A stretch of DNA of 19,156 nt, taken from assembly GCA_015661645.1 (NCBI GenBank), contig DQVR01000053.1, forward strand, positions 1 through 19,156, given 5' to 3'. Made by a program: the position numbers and the translations under genes. Position 1 is the stretch's first letter. Each line of letters opens with the position of its first letter. The notes beneath the pieces were generated by a model that saw only the letters and a program-made list of their open reading frames with translations, ran no database searches and was not told where the DNA came from. The DNA is from Pyrodictium delaneyi (GTDB taxonomy: Archaea; Thermoproteota; Thermoprotei_A; Sulfolobales; Pyrodictiaceae). Shown in pieces: positions 7,127 through 13,973 of this stretch.

Positions 7127-7617
7127 ACCCCTTTCATACCATCCTGGTACTATTACCAGCGCTTATAGCTAACGGTTCTCCTGTTCTACTGAGCTACGGC
7201 GGAACACCGATAGATAGAGGACGGAAGTTCCTTGACGGCAGGCCTATCCTAGGCCCGGGGAAGACATGGGAGGGCTTAGCCATAGGAGCTCTCTATGGCT
7301 CAATATTCGCTACATTTCTGGCATCCATGACATGCTCGCTAACGATACTAAAGGGCGGTATAGCTGCAGCTATAGGCGCCCTTCTGGGGGATATGCTCGC
7401 TGCCTTTGTAAAGCGGAGAATAGGGTTAGAACGTGGTGCACCCGCACCACTACTTGACCAGCTCGACTTCTATGCTGGAGCACTACTGCTGCTTTACGCT
7501 GTCGGTATAGTAGTGCACCCATATACAGCTGTGCTCATGGCGCCACTGGTTCTAGCTCTACACCGCCTAACGAACATAGCCGCTAACAAGCTAAGACTAA
7601 AACCGGTGCCATGGTGA
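7111..7617 (+). CDS. carS: CDP-archaeol synthase
   Basis: A 168-residue integral membrane protein of the CarS family (DUF46). It activates 2,3-di-O-geranylgeranylglycerol 1-phosphate with CTP to give CDP-archaeol, the precursor of archaeal phospholipids. Family motifs are NGSPV (21-25), GGTPID (30-35), LDGRPILGPGKTWEG (41-55), and LLGDMLAAFVKRRIGLERG (91-109) ending in LLDQLDF (114-120). Hydrophobic spans at about 8-26, 57-77, 82-100 and 121-152 fit four or five membrane helices. The GTG start at 7111 lies inside the end of the RecA-like gene, behind a GGAGAGGGGG run. It converges with Nop10, leaving 27 bases between stop codons. Length is typical and the assignment firm. Confidence 0.93.
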   Translation: MVELLDPFHTILVLLPALIANGSPVLLSYGGTPIDRGRKFLDGRPILGPGKTWEGLAIGALYGSIFATFLASMTCSLTILKGGIAAAIGALLGDMLAAFVKRRIGLERGAPAPLLDQLDFYAGALLLLYAVGIVVHPYTAVLMAPLVLALHRLTNIAANKLRLKPVPW

Positions 7618-7644
7618 GCTAGGAAAGCTGCTCCAACATACTGG

Positions 7645-7845
7645 CTACCGCGTACTAGCTGCATTCTCGCTTGTATTTATCATGCCTGCTAGCATCTTCA
7701 TCTTGTAGCGGTAGGCCACATACTTGTCTTCCGGCGAGAACCGCGGCGGATGCGGCACAGCCACGCTACCACCGCATAGGGGACATTTATCACGCCTAAG
7801 CGTGTACCTACCACATACAATACACCGCCTCATGAGCCAGCGCAT
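7645..7845 (-). CDS. nop10: H/ACA RNP protein Nop10
   Basis: A 66-residue Nop10. The zinc ribbon has C8, C11, C21 and C24 (CIVC...CPLC), followed by the conserved linker PHPPRFSPEDKYVAYRYKMK (31-50) and a short tail. With Cbf5, Gar1 and L7Ae it forms the guide-RNA pseudouridine synthase complex that modifies rRNA. The ATG at 7845 gives MRWLMRRC, matching the usual N-terminus; a second ATG is 4 codons in. It lies 62 bases downstream of aIF2-alpha, a pairing common in archaea. The linker match leaves little doubt. Confidence 0.96.
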   Translation of the reverse strand: MRWLMRRCIVCGRYTLRRDKCPLCGGSVAVPHPPRFSPEDKYVAYRYKMKMLAGMINTSENAASTR

Positions 7846-7907
7846 AGCACACCGCCCTTACCAGCGACGCGTACTCTGTACAGTTGGACAAGAGAGGCTT
7901 GCAGAGG

Positions 7908-8711
7908 CTAGCGTTTCTCCCTAGTAAAGCTAAATATAACGCCAAGCTCCTTGGCCCTTGCCTCGCCCAGTTTAAGCCCTTTTTCGAGCGCTTTCTCTAG
8001 TGTCTTATAGTCGTACGCGTCTAGCTCTAGTTTGTAGCGCGGCGCGCCAATGGTATACAGTCTTACCTTGATATCCTTAGAACTCTCTAGTATTGCCTCC
8101 TTCACGCTTAGTAGGACGTCTTTTATGCGCTCAACACCGTCGCCTGCAAAGCTTCTAGCCATTATAGTGCCACCTATCTTTACCCTCTTGACCTCCACGT
8201 GGCGCCTTATCTCCTCTAAAAGCGGGCTTATCCAGTCCTCCGGAACACCAGCCTCTCTAAGTACATCCTCGCCGCGGATAGCAGCTTCTTCGAAAGCAGC
8301 CATGAGTTCTCCATAGGCCTCTTCTAGCCGCCAGCCGACCTCCTCGTATGCTTGCTCTAGCGTCTTTCCAAGCTTTTGAGCCACTATCTCTAGTATCTTC
8401 TCGGCCTTCTGTGCCCTCTTCCACTCCATCATCTTACGGCGGCGCTCGTTGTCGTTTACACGCTTCAACGATACGTCTACCTGCTTACGCCTCCGGTTAA
8501 CCCTGATAACCTTGACTACTATCTTCTGGCCGGGCTTCACGACATCATGGATGCTGCGAACCCAGCGCGAGGCAACTTCGCTCCAAGGTAGGTATGCTTC
8601 GAGTCCTCCATACTCGTCTAGGTTGAGGTAGGCACCATAGTCGTAGACCTCGCGTACGGTTGCAACCACGAGCTCGCCGACGTCGGGTAGCTCCTTCCTC
8701 TTTATGGGCAT
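7908..8711 (-). CDS. translation initiation factor 2 subunit alpha
   Basis: A 267-residue aIF2-alpha. An S1 RNA-binding domain occupies about residues 8-88 (GELVVATVREVYDYGAYLNL, then EYGGLEAYLPWSEVA and KVIRVNRRRKQVDVSLKRV). A helical domain (about 90-170) and a C-terminal alpha/beta domain (about 172-260) that binds the gamma subunit follow. With beta and gamma it delivers initiator Met-tRNA to the ribosome. The ATG at 8711 follows an in-frame GTG at 8714; GGAGGCGA upstream suits either. Upstream lies a 191-base leader/promoter region after S27e, and Nop10 follows. Family and length are typical. Confidence 0.96.
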   Translation of the reverse strand: MPIKRKELPDVGELVVATVREVYDYGAYLNLDEYGGLEAYLPWSEVASRWVRSIHDVVKPGQKIVVKVIRVNRRRKQVDVSLKRVNDNERRRKMMEWKRAQKAEKILEIVAQKLGKTLEQAYEEVGWRLEEAYGELMAAFEEAAIRGEDVLREAGVPEDWISPLLEEIRRHVEVKRVKIGGTIMARSFAGDGVERIKDVLLSVKEAILESSKDIKVRLYTIGAPRYKLELDAYDYKTLEKALEKGLKLGEARAKELGVIFSFTREKR

Positions 8712-8782
8712 CACGGCTCGCCTCCAGTTGTCCTAGCTCCTTTGGCTACAACCCGGTATACAGTCCAAGCAGGCTTAGCCCA

Positions 8783-8790
8783 ATTTATAG
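8783..8790 (-). promoter_or_regulatory. TATA box for aIF2-alpha/Nop10
   Basis: On the minus strand the sequence reads CTATAAAT. A transcript start about 25 bases on (near 8760) would give a leader of about 48 bases containing the GGAGGCGA ribosome site. Apart from this element, 8712-8902 shows no gene, C/D box or tRNA. Confidence 0.5.
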
Positions 8791-8886
8791 CTACGAGAAG
8801 CGGCCGCTGGCCCAAGAAGCCGCGGATAAGCTGTGAAACCAGACCTACATGCTGAGGCCTAGCCACGGCTTTGGTTGTCTGCAGCC

Positions 8887-8891
8887 AAAAA
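8887..8891 (-). terminator. possible oligo-T terminator after S27e
   Basis: On the minus strand a TTTTT run begins 12 bases after the S27e stop codon. Archaeal polymerase can terminate on short T tracts without a hairpin. The tract is short, so this is weak evidence. Confidence 0.3.
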
Positions 8892-8902
8892 CGTGTCAGA
8901 GG

Positions 8903-9103
8903 CTAGCCTAGTACGCGTACTACCTGGCCGGTTATCTTGGCCTTGCCGCCGGTTGGCTCTACCAGCTGGGCACCACAGACAAGGCAGCGGCTTGGAAACG
9001 TTGCATGACTGAATACTACCTGCTCGTTGCCACAGACCGGACAGCGTACTAGGAGGAACCTGCTCCGAGGCTGGGGGACTAGTATCTTCAGCTTCTTCAC
9101 CAT
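8903..9103 (-). CDS. 30S ribosomal protein eS27
   Basis: A 66-residue small-subunit ribosomal protein. The C4 zinc ribbon is C21, C24, C40 and C43 (CPVC...CLVC) with the typical QVVFSHA and GGKAKITG segments. The ATG at 9103 lies 3 bases after the L44e stop, and the end of L44e itself supplies a GAGGTGAGG ribosome site. The L44e-S27e-aIF2-alpha-Nop10 order is conserved in archaea. It is complete and unremarkable. Confidence 0.97.
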   Translation of the reverse strand: MVKKLKILVPQPRSRFLLVRCPVCGNEQVVFSHATFPSRCLVCGAQLVEPTGGKAKITGQVVRVLG

Positions 9104-9106
9104 ACG

Positions 9107-9391
9107 TTACCTCACCTCCACGAGCTCGACTTTCTTCAGTCTGATACCTCTACGGTGGAGTATGTAGCCACACTTCTGGCACTTGATCTTCAACACGACC
9201 TTCTTGGTTACCTTTGCAAAACGCTTCTGTTCAGGCTTCCTTTTGCTGCCATAGCCTTCCTGCTTCCTGCGGTATCTGCGCTCACCCTCAGCCAGGCTGC
9301 GCCGCTTACCGTGCTTGTATATGGCCACCGAGTGCGGTGTATGCGTCTTACACCGCGGACAATAGGTATTGATGACCTTTGGCACCCTCAT
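9107..9391 (-). CDS. 50S ribosomal protein eL42 (L44e)
   Basis: A 94-residue large-subunit protein near the ribosomal E site. Zinc ligands are C11, C14, C71 and C74 (CPRC and CQKC). Between them lies a long basic loop (about 26-65, including the [11 protein letters not shown] segment) typical of the family. The ATG at 9391 has GGCGGTG upstream. It is first in its transcription unit. A TATA-like CATTTAAGC at 9449-9457 predicts a short leader of about 37 bases. Confidence 0.97.
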   Translation of the reverse strand: MRVPKVINTYCPRCKTHTPHSVAIYKHGKRRSLAEGERRYRRKQEGYGSKRKPEQKRFAKVTKKVVLKIKCQKCGYILHRRGIRLKKVELVEVR

Positions 9392-9448
9392 GACGCCGCA
9401 CCGCCACTCCTACCGGGGGAATACCCGGAGAAGTCCCCGGGCTTCCTA

Positions 9449-9457
9449 GCTTAAATG
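9449..9457 (-). promoter_or_regulatory. TATA box for the L44e operon
   Basis: Minus-strand CATTTAAGC lies about 60 bases upstream of the L44e ATG, in the 92-base gap after the GINS gene. It is the best promoter candidate for the L44e-S27e pair. Confidence 0.5.
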
Positions 9458-9483
9458 CTCTTCACAGCCCTGGAGACCCTATG

Positions 9484-9945
9484 TCATCCAGCTGTACTCC
9501 CAAGTTTTATCCCGGACTCAACGGGCTCCGCTATATCGGCTAGCACGAGCTTAGTGGCTTTCTCTGGCTCTACACAGACAACTGCACCAGGCCCTGCCAC
9601 ACCACCACGCAGCCCTAGATGCCGTTTCAACACCACCGGCATGCATGCACTACCATACACTAACTCTCCCACAACGAGTCTCGAATACAGCTCCGCTTCG
9701 GCTATACCTGCATCGGAGGCTTCTACAACAACGTCCCTTATCAGACGTTTCACTTCACCTATCATGTCTAGGTAACGGGCCACAACCGCTTCCTTCTTCA
9801 AGGTGCTGCGGTCCAGCATTGTCTGCGACAAATACCTATGGAACCTGACACCGTTGTTGAGTATCTCTTCCAGACGTCCCGTCTCTAGAACCTTCTTCAG
9901 CACATCTAGGAGCATGGATAACCCATACTCGTCGCTAGTCGTCAT
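9484..9945 (-). CDS. GINS complex subunit, Gins15-type
   Basis: A 153-residue protein with a helical N-terminal region (about 1-105) and a short beta-rich C-terminal domain (about 118-145, GAVVCVEPEKATKLVLADIAEP). This A-then-B order is typical of archaeal Gins15. GINS joins MCM and the GAN/Cdc45-like nuclease to form the replicative helicase. Sequence similarity is too low to be sure by eye; context is strong, since Gins15 follows PriS and PCNA in Sulfolobus. The ATG at 9945 is chosen. An in-frame GTG at 9957 would add 4 residues but leaves no room for its GGAG site. PriS ends 14 bases upstream. No Gins23 or MCM is nearby. Confidence 0.68.
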   Translation of the reverse strand: MTTSDEYGLSMLLDVLKKVLETGRLEEILNNGVRFHRYLSQTMLDRSTLKKEAVVARYLDMIGEVKRLIRDVVVEASDAGIAEAELYSRLVVGELVYGSACMPVVLKRHLGLRGGVAGPGAVVCVEPEKATKLVLADIAEPVESGIKLGSTAG

Positions 9946-9959
9946 CCTCTGCCACACTC

Positions 9960-11117
9960 CTAGACAACTATGGCTACACCCTTAGAGAGCAGATATACAG
10001 CTACCGGCGCCGGGAGCCTAGGTTTATCGCCCCTACGCAGTCTTATGCGGTTGCCAAGCACTGTTACGCTAGTAGGCAGGTCGGCTACAACCTCTACGCG
10101 TATGGGATCATAGTTCACAAACGGCGACACCTGCTCGGATATAGAGAACTCGTAGACCTTTTCTAGCTCTAGGGGGATTACTGGAAGCCCGGTCTTACCG
10201 TTAATACTCCAGGGTGCTCTAATTAATCTACGAGTGTCCACAGTGACTTGTTCATCGATCTCCACACCTAAGAGTTCGCGGGCCTTAGCCTCCAGGTCTG
10301 CAAAGAGTTGCTGATACTCCTCATAGCTTATAGGCTCGCGGCTAGTAAGAAGCCGTGCCAGATCGTGGTGCCCAGCAGCCTCAGCTAGCCTGTACATTAT
10401 GCGGGCTAGCCTTCCCCGTGCCCCCGCCAGGCCTATGCTCGGTGGCAGCGGTGATGGCTTACCTCTCCTTAGGCTTAGTGTACGCCAAGGCTCTAGCACG
10501 TCTTCCGATAGCCCTATTGCCTTTATGTAGTTGACTAGTTCGCGTCTAACGTCGGGCCCTGCTCTAGCAAGTTCATCAGTGTCCTGGAGATAAGCGGTTA
10601 CATGAAACCCACGGTGCCCTGAGAACTCTATTGCAAGCCGCTTTTCCTCAATGCCAAGTTCCTCGACTAGTATGTCCCATAGCACAATGCACCTTAGTGC
10701 CGCAAACTTTATACACTTCTCATCAATGAACGATGCCTTCTCGCCTACCGGCGTGTCAACCTCGATAACCATCCCGGAGCATTCTGGTAGGTGGTCGGCG
10801 TCTATATCGAATACTAGGTCTGCTGAGCGCCAGCCCTTGGCATCCATATCATCTATTCCTGGCTGGTCGTAGCGCGCAGAAGAGTAGTAGAAATGCCTAG
10901 GCGCCTTCTCTACGAGAAACTTCTTGATCTCGGTGACACTGTGAAAAGATAGATGGCGCATATAGCTTCTGCCGGTCCACGTCTGTGCAGCAAACTCCCT
11001 TAGCATGAAGTCGGGGGGCACACTAGGCTCGTGCTTCTCGTAGTACTCACGGGTAAGTCTTTCAAGGAACCTTCTGGTCCTCATTACACGGCTCTGTATA
11101 CCACGGCTGCTTGGCAT
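9960..11117 (-). CDS. priS: DNA primase catalytic (small) subunit PriS
   Basis: A 385-residue archaeo-eukaryotic primase. The catalytic pair D104 and D106 lies in LVFDIDADHL (101-110). The SGHRGFHV motif is at 166-173, and VTVDTRRLIRAPWSINGKTG (291-310) supplies the third aspartate, D294. C113, C135 and C143, with H109, sit where the zinc knuckle is expected; which bind metal cannot be told by eye. It synthesises primers with PriL, which is not in the window. The ATG at 11117 follows the PCNA stop by 3 bases. Length fits archaeal PriS. Assignment is certain from motifs. Confidence 0.97.
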   Translation of the reverse strand: MPSSRGIQSRVMRTRRFLERLTREYYEKHEPSVPPDFMLREFAAQTWTGRSYMRHLSFHSVTEIKKFLVEKAPRHFYYSSARYDQPGIDDMDAKGWRSADLVFDIDADHLPECSGMVIEVDTPVGEKASFIDEKCIKFAALRCIVLWDILVEELGIEEKRLAIEFSGHRGFHVTAYLQDTDELARAGPDVRRELVNYIKAIGLSEDVLEPWRTLSLRRGKPSPLPPSIGLAGARGRLARIMYRLAEAAGHHDLARLLTSREPISYEEYQQLFADLEAKARELLGVEIDEQVTVDTRRLIRAPWSINGKTGLPVIPLELEKVYEFSISEQVSPFVNYDPIRVEVVADLPTSVTVLGNRIRLRRGDKPRLPAPVAVYLLSKGVAIVV

Positions 11118-11120
11118 TGG

Positions 11121-11861
11121 CTACTCTACCCTCGGCGCTATGAGGAAGCTGAATCTGGCTCCCTGCGGAAGCTCATGCTCCACGAGTGCGGGCATGTCCG
11201 TACTAAACTGTATAGTTATCATGTCTGCTACACGTGAAGCGCCGGATAGGTCGCTGAAGTATTCGAGTGTGTAACTTGCCTGCTGCGTGTCCTCAACCTC
11301 TAGTTCTATAAGGCTACCACTTTCGCGTGTATATATTATCTCTGCCTCGCCTAGCTCGCTTGTTGACAATACTTTGAACTCCTCACTACCCGCTACAAAC
11401 CGTATAACATCGCCTATAAGCTCAACATCCTTTATAGTGTCACGGTAGACATCACTCATAACCTTAACGCGTGCTTTGAACTCGAGCTGAGGCTCTGGGA
11501 GCTGCTCAGTAGTTATATCGAGAAGAGGTAACGTGAATCTCCGGTAGCCCTTGCCTATAAACGTGAACGAGATAGAGTTCTCGTCGGCTGATATTTCGAG
11601 ACGATCCTCCTTACCGGCCCGGCGCAACACCTTAGCTACATCCTCCAAGTTGACGCCAAGCTCTACACGCTGCTCTACGTCGAATTCCTCAAAGGAGTCT
11701 CTTGGAAACTTCATATCAAGCATTATCACGTGAGAGGGATCCATGGCCCTAAATGTTAGACCCTCGTCAGGGTCAACTATGAACACGCCCTCCTCTATGA
11801 CCTTGGATATTGCCGAGATAAGGTATCGCCATACACGTGCATCGAAGAACACCATCTTCAA
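11121..11861 (-). CDS. pcn: DNA sliding clamp PCNA
   Basis: A 246-residue PCNA monomer. It has the two-domain clamp layout with an N-terminal ARVWRYLISAISKVIEEG helix and strand, GLTFRAMDPSHV (29-40), an interdomain region near residues 115-130, and a C-terminal SFLIAPRVE. Trimers encircle DNA and tether polymerase B, Fen1, ligase and others. The TTG at 11861 is chosen because GAGGTGAT ends 6 bases upstream; an ATG two codons later is the alternative. A promoter seems to lie in the 86-base gap before it. Crenarchaea often have several PCNA paralogues. Only one is here, so homo- versus heterotrimer cannot be decided. Confidence 0.96.
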   Translation of the reverse strand: MKMVFFDARVWRYLISAISKVIEEGVFIVDPDEGLTFRAMDPSHVIMLDMKFPRDSFEEFDVEQRVELGVNLEDVAKVLRRAGKEDRLEISADENSISFTFIGKGYRRFTLPLLDITTEQLPEPQLEFKARVKVMSDVYRDTIKDVELIGDVIRFVAGSEEFKVLSTSELGEAEIIYTRESGSLIELEVEDTQQASYTLEYFSDLSGASRVADMITIQFSTDMPALVEHELPQGARFSFLIAPRVE

Positions 11862-11867
11862 CTAAGT

Positions 11868-11875
11868 ATCACCTC
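11868..11875 (-). promoter_or_regulatory. Shine-Dalgarno site for PCNA
   Basis: Minus-strand GAGGTGAT matches the usual archaeal anti-SD (CACCTC). It ends 6 bases before the TTG at 11861, supporting TTG over the ATG at 11855. Confidence 0.7.
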
Positions 11876-11929
11876 ATTATCGCTATAGACTGTCTTCCCT
11901 TCCTCCTACTATCCAAGCACACACTATAG

Positions 11930-11940
11930 ACCGTTTAAGG
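11930..11940 (-). promoter_or_regulatory. TATA-like element upstream of PCNA
   Basis: Minus-strand CCCCTTAAACG would place a transcript start near 11910, about 49 bases before the PCNA start. The plus-strand reading, GTTTAAGG, would fire into the 3' end of the next gene and is less likely. It suggests PCNA-PriS-GINS can be transcribed separately from the genes to its right. Confidence 0.4.
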
Positions 11941-11947
11941 GGTAAAA

Positions 11948-12178
11948 TTAGGGTCCGGCCCCTCCTGAACGTTTCTGCCCTCTGCATTCACTAAGTAGTT
12001 CCTTTGCCGTGGAGAGACCAGATTGGACAAGTCTTAGTGCTCTTTCAATATAGGGCTTTGCTGCAATAAAGTCGGGAGTACGGTTATATGCCTCAAACAC
12101 GTCCTCATATAGCTTACTAAACAGCCTCACGAAATACTCTACGTAGCTTTCATCCACCATGCATGCACTGCTAGTCAT
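11948..12178 (-). CDS. small uncharacterised helical protein next to TFS
   Basis: A 76-residue protein I do not recognise. It looks all-helical: VDESYVEYFVRLFSKLYEDV (8-27), then IAAKPYIERALRLVQSGLS and TAKELLSECRG, with a basic GGAGP tail. The reading frame stays open 96 bases further upstream. I place the start at ATG 12178 because it overlaps the TFS stop (TATGACTAG) and has GGAGAG 4 bases before it. The longer version would lie inside TFS and adds a proline/serine-rich, non-conserved-looking stretch. The tight overlap suggests coupled translation with TFS. It could be a crenarchaeal accessory protein of transcription or replication, but nothing in the sequence proves that. Confidence 0.65.
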   Translation of the reverse strand: MTSSACMVDESYVEYFVRLFSKLYEDVFEAYNRTPDFIAAKPYIERALRLVQSGLSTAKELLSECRGQKRSGGAGP

Positions 12179-12512
12179 ACTCTCTCCACACGTGCCCGCA
12201 GCGGGCACACTTGAAGAACCTTGTTGGTGGCTCATCGGCTCTGCGTGTCTGGACCACCCAGTAGTAGGCCTCATGATAGCCGCACTTGGGGCATATAGCC
12301 CTAGTTTTAGGCAGCGTTTCCAGCTTCTTCTGATCGTTGACCACTATTATTCGCTCCTTCTCGCTATGCCTTATTTGCTGCCGCAGTATAGAGAGCGCAG
12401 GAGAGCCGCTCTCTGCGACCTCTCTATGTCCACAGCTGGGACAGACCCACGTCATTTTTCCGTCAATACTGCGCATAATCATTAGACTCCCACAGCGGGG
12501 GCAGAACCTCAT
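12171..12512 (-). CDS. tfs: transcription factor S (TFIIS-like cleavage factor)
   Basis: A 113-residue protein with two zinc ribbons. The N-terminal one has C4, C7, C24 and C27 (RPB9-like); the C-terminal one has C74, C77, C102 and C105. The tip of the second carries RRADEPPTRFF (90-100) with the acidic pair D93/E94, which enters the polymerase secondary channel and stimulates transcript cleavage. Intact acidic residues indicate an active TFS rather than an inhibitory TFS4-type paralogue. The ATG at 12512 has GGGTGATC 6 bases upstream. It lies between an unknown gene near rpoL and a small overlapping gene. Confidence 0.96.
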   Translation of the reverse strand: MRFCPRCGSLMIMRSIDGKMTWVCPSCGHREVAESGSPALSILRQQIRHSEKERIIVVNDQKKLETLPKTRAICPKCGYHEAYYWVVQTRRADEPPTRFFKCARCGHVWREYD

Positions 12513-12518
12513 TTACTT

Positions 12519-12526
12519 GATCACCC
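12519..12526 (-). promoter_or_regulatory. Shine-Dalgarno site for TFS
   Basis: Minus-strand GGGTGATC ends 6 bases before the TFS ATG, an extended match to the archaeal anti-SD. The rest of the 113-base gap 12513-12625 shows no gene. Confidence 0.65.
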
Positions 12527-12625
12527 TCTACTATCTATGACTGTTACCGTACGCCTTGAGCCGGTAGTGCTTTTGAGCCAACTCGCAGTGGTAGGTTATG
12601 TTCCACTCTTACAGGTTTTTCTACA

Positions 12626-12961
12626 CTATCTGCAATGCTGCTTGGCATTGCCTGCCAGCATTAAAGCATCTTCGCGGCAAAGACGTTCTAGGAGACTCTC
12701 GATGCAGGTAAGACACGCAGGAGCATATTCTCTCAGGCTGAACACTCTTAGACCAAACTCTCTAGCCACCGTAGCCGGCCATGCTGCACGAAGTTCCTCG
12801 AAGAAGCTACTAGCCTTAATACACTGGACGATATTGTCTAACGACTTGTCCGTGAATAGGGCTTCTATACGGCTTTGGCTTCTGAGAATTACGGCCACCA
12901 AGAGACTGCTTGGACACTTGTAGACATATAGAAAACGGGCCTCACGCTTTACACTCACCAT
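12626..12961 (-). CDS. uncharacterised protein overlapping rpoL
   Basis: A 111-residue protein I cannot place. It starts with a beta-like segment (ARFLYVYKCPSSLLVAVIL, 8-26). Helices follow (about 34-60 and 83-103) and five or six cysteines are spread through it (C16, C47, C83, C86, C94, C109). C83 and C86 form a CLTC pair, but there is no second pair, so zinc binding is doubtful. The ATG at 12961 overlaps the end of rpoL by 20 bases, with AGGA just upstream. That and the shared direction support a real gene over the antisense frame at 12537-12923. The ATG-to-rpoL overlap implies coexpression with RNA polymerase subunit L. Confidence 0.6.
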   Translation of the reverse strand: MVSVKREARFLYVYKCPSSLLVAVILRSQSRIEALFTDKSLDNIVQCIKASSFFEELRAAWPATVAREFGLRVFSLREYAPACLTCIESLLERLCREDALMLAGNAKQHCR

Positions 12962-13247
12962 TATTCCTTAGAGCCTCCTCAAACGCTTGCTGGAACTCAC
13001 TAGCATCCTTTATAATGTCGCGCAATACTTCCTCAATGACATCTAGAGGGTCTCTACTACCATCAGTAGACAACACTATTACAGGGTTACCTATAAGCGG
13101 ATGTGATATTATATAAGACGAGTAGACAACACCTGACTTCCTTATAGCATACTTGGCTATCAAGTTAGCTATGGTGTGGTCCTCTCCTACAAGCTCTATC
13201 TCTATAGTACTTCCTTCACGCTTCAGAAGCTTTACTTTCCCTGTCAA
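12942..13247 (-). CDS. rpoL: RNA polymerase subunit L
   Basis: A 101-residue archaeal Rpo11 (RpoL). The hallmark GEDHTIANLI (21-30) is followed by AIRKSGVVYSSYIISHPLIG and the DPLDVIEEVLRDI helix. It pairs with subunit N/D in the RNA polymerase assembly platform. The start is TTG at 13247, behind GGGTAGGG. It follows the DUF2067-like gene by 22 bases and overlaps the next gene by 20. Confidence 0.96.
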   Translation of the reverse strand: MTGKVKLLKREGSTIEIELVGEDHTIANLIAKYAIRKSGVVYSSYIISHPLIGNPVIVLSTDGSRDPLDVIEEVLRDIIKDASEFQQAFEEALRNNGECKA

Positions 13248-13269
13248 ATTATACCCTACCCCCAGGGCT

Positions 13270-13902
13270 CTAGCCTGGAAGCTGAACCCCCTTAAGAATG
13301 ACTGCTATCTTTCTCAGACCGCGTCTCCACTCTTCGCGGAGCACCACACCCCCCTCGGTTTCCTCTAGGACTCTAGAACGTAGACCATACTCTATCACAG
13401 TGTCAGGGTCTACATTAAGCCCGGATGCAAGAGCTGCTATCATACGCTTAGCTGCTGTGCCCTTCACGCGGAAACGGAGGCGGTCTACTATCTCTGCTAT
13501 TTTCCTTGCCAACGCTATCACTTCTTCCGGAGGAGCATCCGTGTATATTGTAGACTTGTCTTCACTCAGTCTCGCATCATAGCCGCGAAGCGTTAACGCG
13601 TATACAAGGGATTCTGGCGGAAACGTTCTACCCGCTTCCTTCACTATCGCTTCTATTGAGGCTTCCCTCCTCGTTCTTAGCCGATACAGTTCCCAGAGAT
13701 CGGCTAGGGCCTGGCGTATACGGTACCAGCTATCTTTTATCTCGTAGTCGGTGCCCACTATTTCTATGTATATCTTGCCTTCACGTATACTTACCTCAGC
13801 ATAGCTGCTGCGAATAGCACTACCTATCTTTTCATACACCTTTTCCGCCGGTATACCAGGCGGCGCATTTGCAACATAGAGCTTCCTCTTAACTACACCC
13901 AA
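13270..13902 (-). CDS. DUF2067-like crenarchaeal protein
   Basis: A 210-residue conserved-looking protein. The N-terminal part (VVKRKLYVANAPPGIPAEKV and IYIEIVGTDYEIKDSWYRI) suggests an alpha/beta RNA-binding type fold. The middle has FPPESLVYALTLRGYDARLS and a DAPPEEVIALARKIAEIVD helix. The end is RLRFRVKGTAAKRMIAALAS plus a helical tail. I believe it belongs to DUF2067, a crenarchaeal family of unknown function found beside rpoL and csl4, but this is from memory. The TTG at 13902 is favoured by GGGG 7 bases upstream. Given Csl4 and RpoL as neighbours, an RNA-related role is a reasonable inference. Confidence 0.7.
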   Translation of the reverse strand: MGVVKRKLYVANAPPGIPAEKVYEKIGSAIRSSYAEVSIREGKIYIEIVGTDYEIKDSWYRIRQALADLWELYRLRTRREASIEAIVKEAGRTFPPESLVYALTLRGYDARLSEDKSTIYTDAPPEEVIALARKIAEIVDRLRFRVKGTAAKRMIAALASGLNVDPDTVIEYGLRSRVLEETEGGVVLREEWRRGLRKIAVILKGVQLPG

Positions 13903-13924
13903 TAATCATCCCCTATCATGCCTA

Positions 13925-13968
13925 AGACGGTAGGCCGGTGGACAACAGCTAGGCGCTAGCCCCCGTCT
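13925..13968 (-). other. nested hairpin between csl4 and the DUF2067-like gene
   Basis: AGACGG (13925-13930) pairs with CCGTCT (13963-13968), and inside it GCTAG (13948-13952) pairs with CTAGC (13956-13960) around a 3-base loop. It occupies most of the 71-base intergenic gap. It could be an RNA processing or pausing site; no T tract follows, so a classical terminator is unlikely. Confidence 0.35.
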
Positions 13969-13973
13969 ACATA

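Noticed and set aside
7616..7633. Small inverted repeat after carS as a terminator
   Set aside because: Only a 4-base stem and no T tract in either direction.
12179..12274. Upstream extension of the 76-residue protein inside TFS
   Set aside because: It lies wholly within the TFS gene on the same strand and adds unconserved-looking sequence. The ATG at 12178 has a good ribosome site.
12537..12923. 128-codon plus-strand frame opposite the unknown protein near rpoL
   Set aside because: It runs against the operon direction, and its composition (leucine/serine/arginine, no domain) looks like a shadow of the minus-strand frame.
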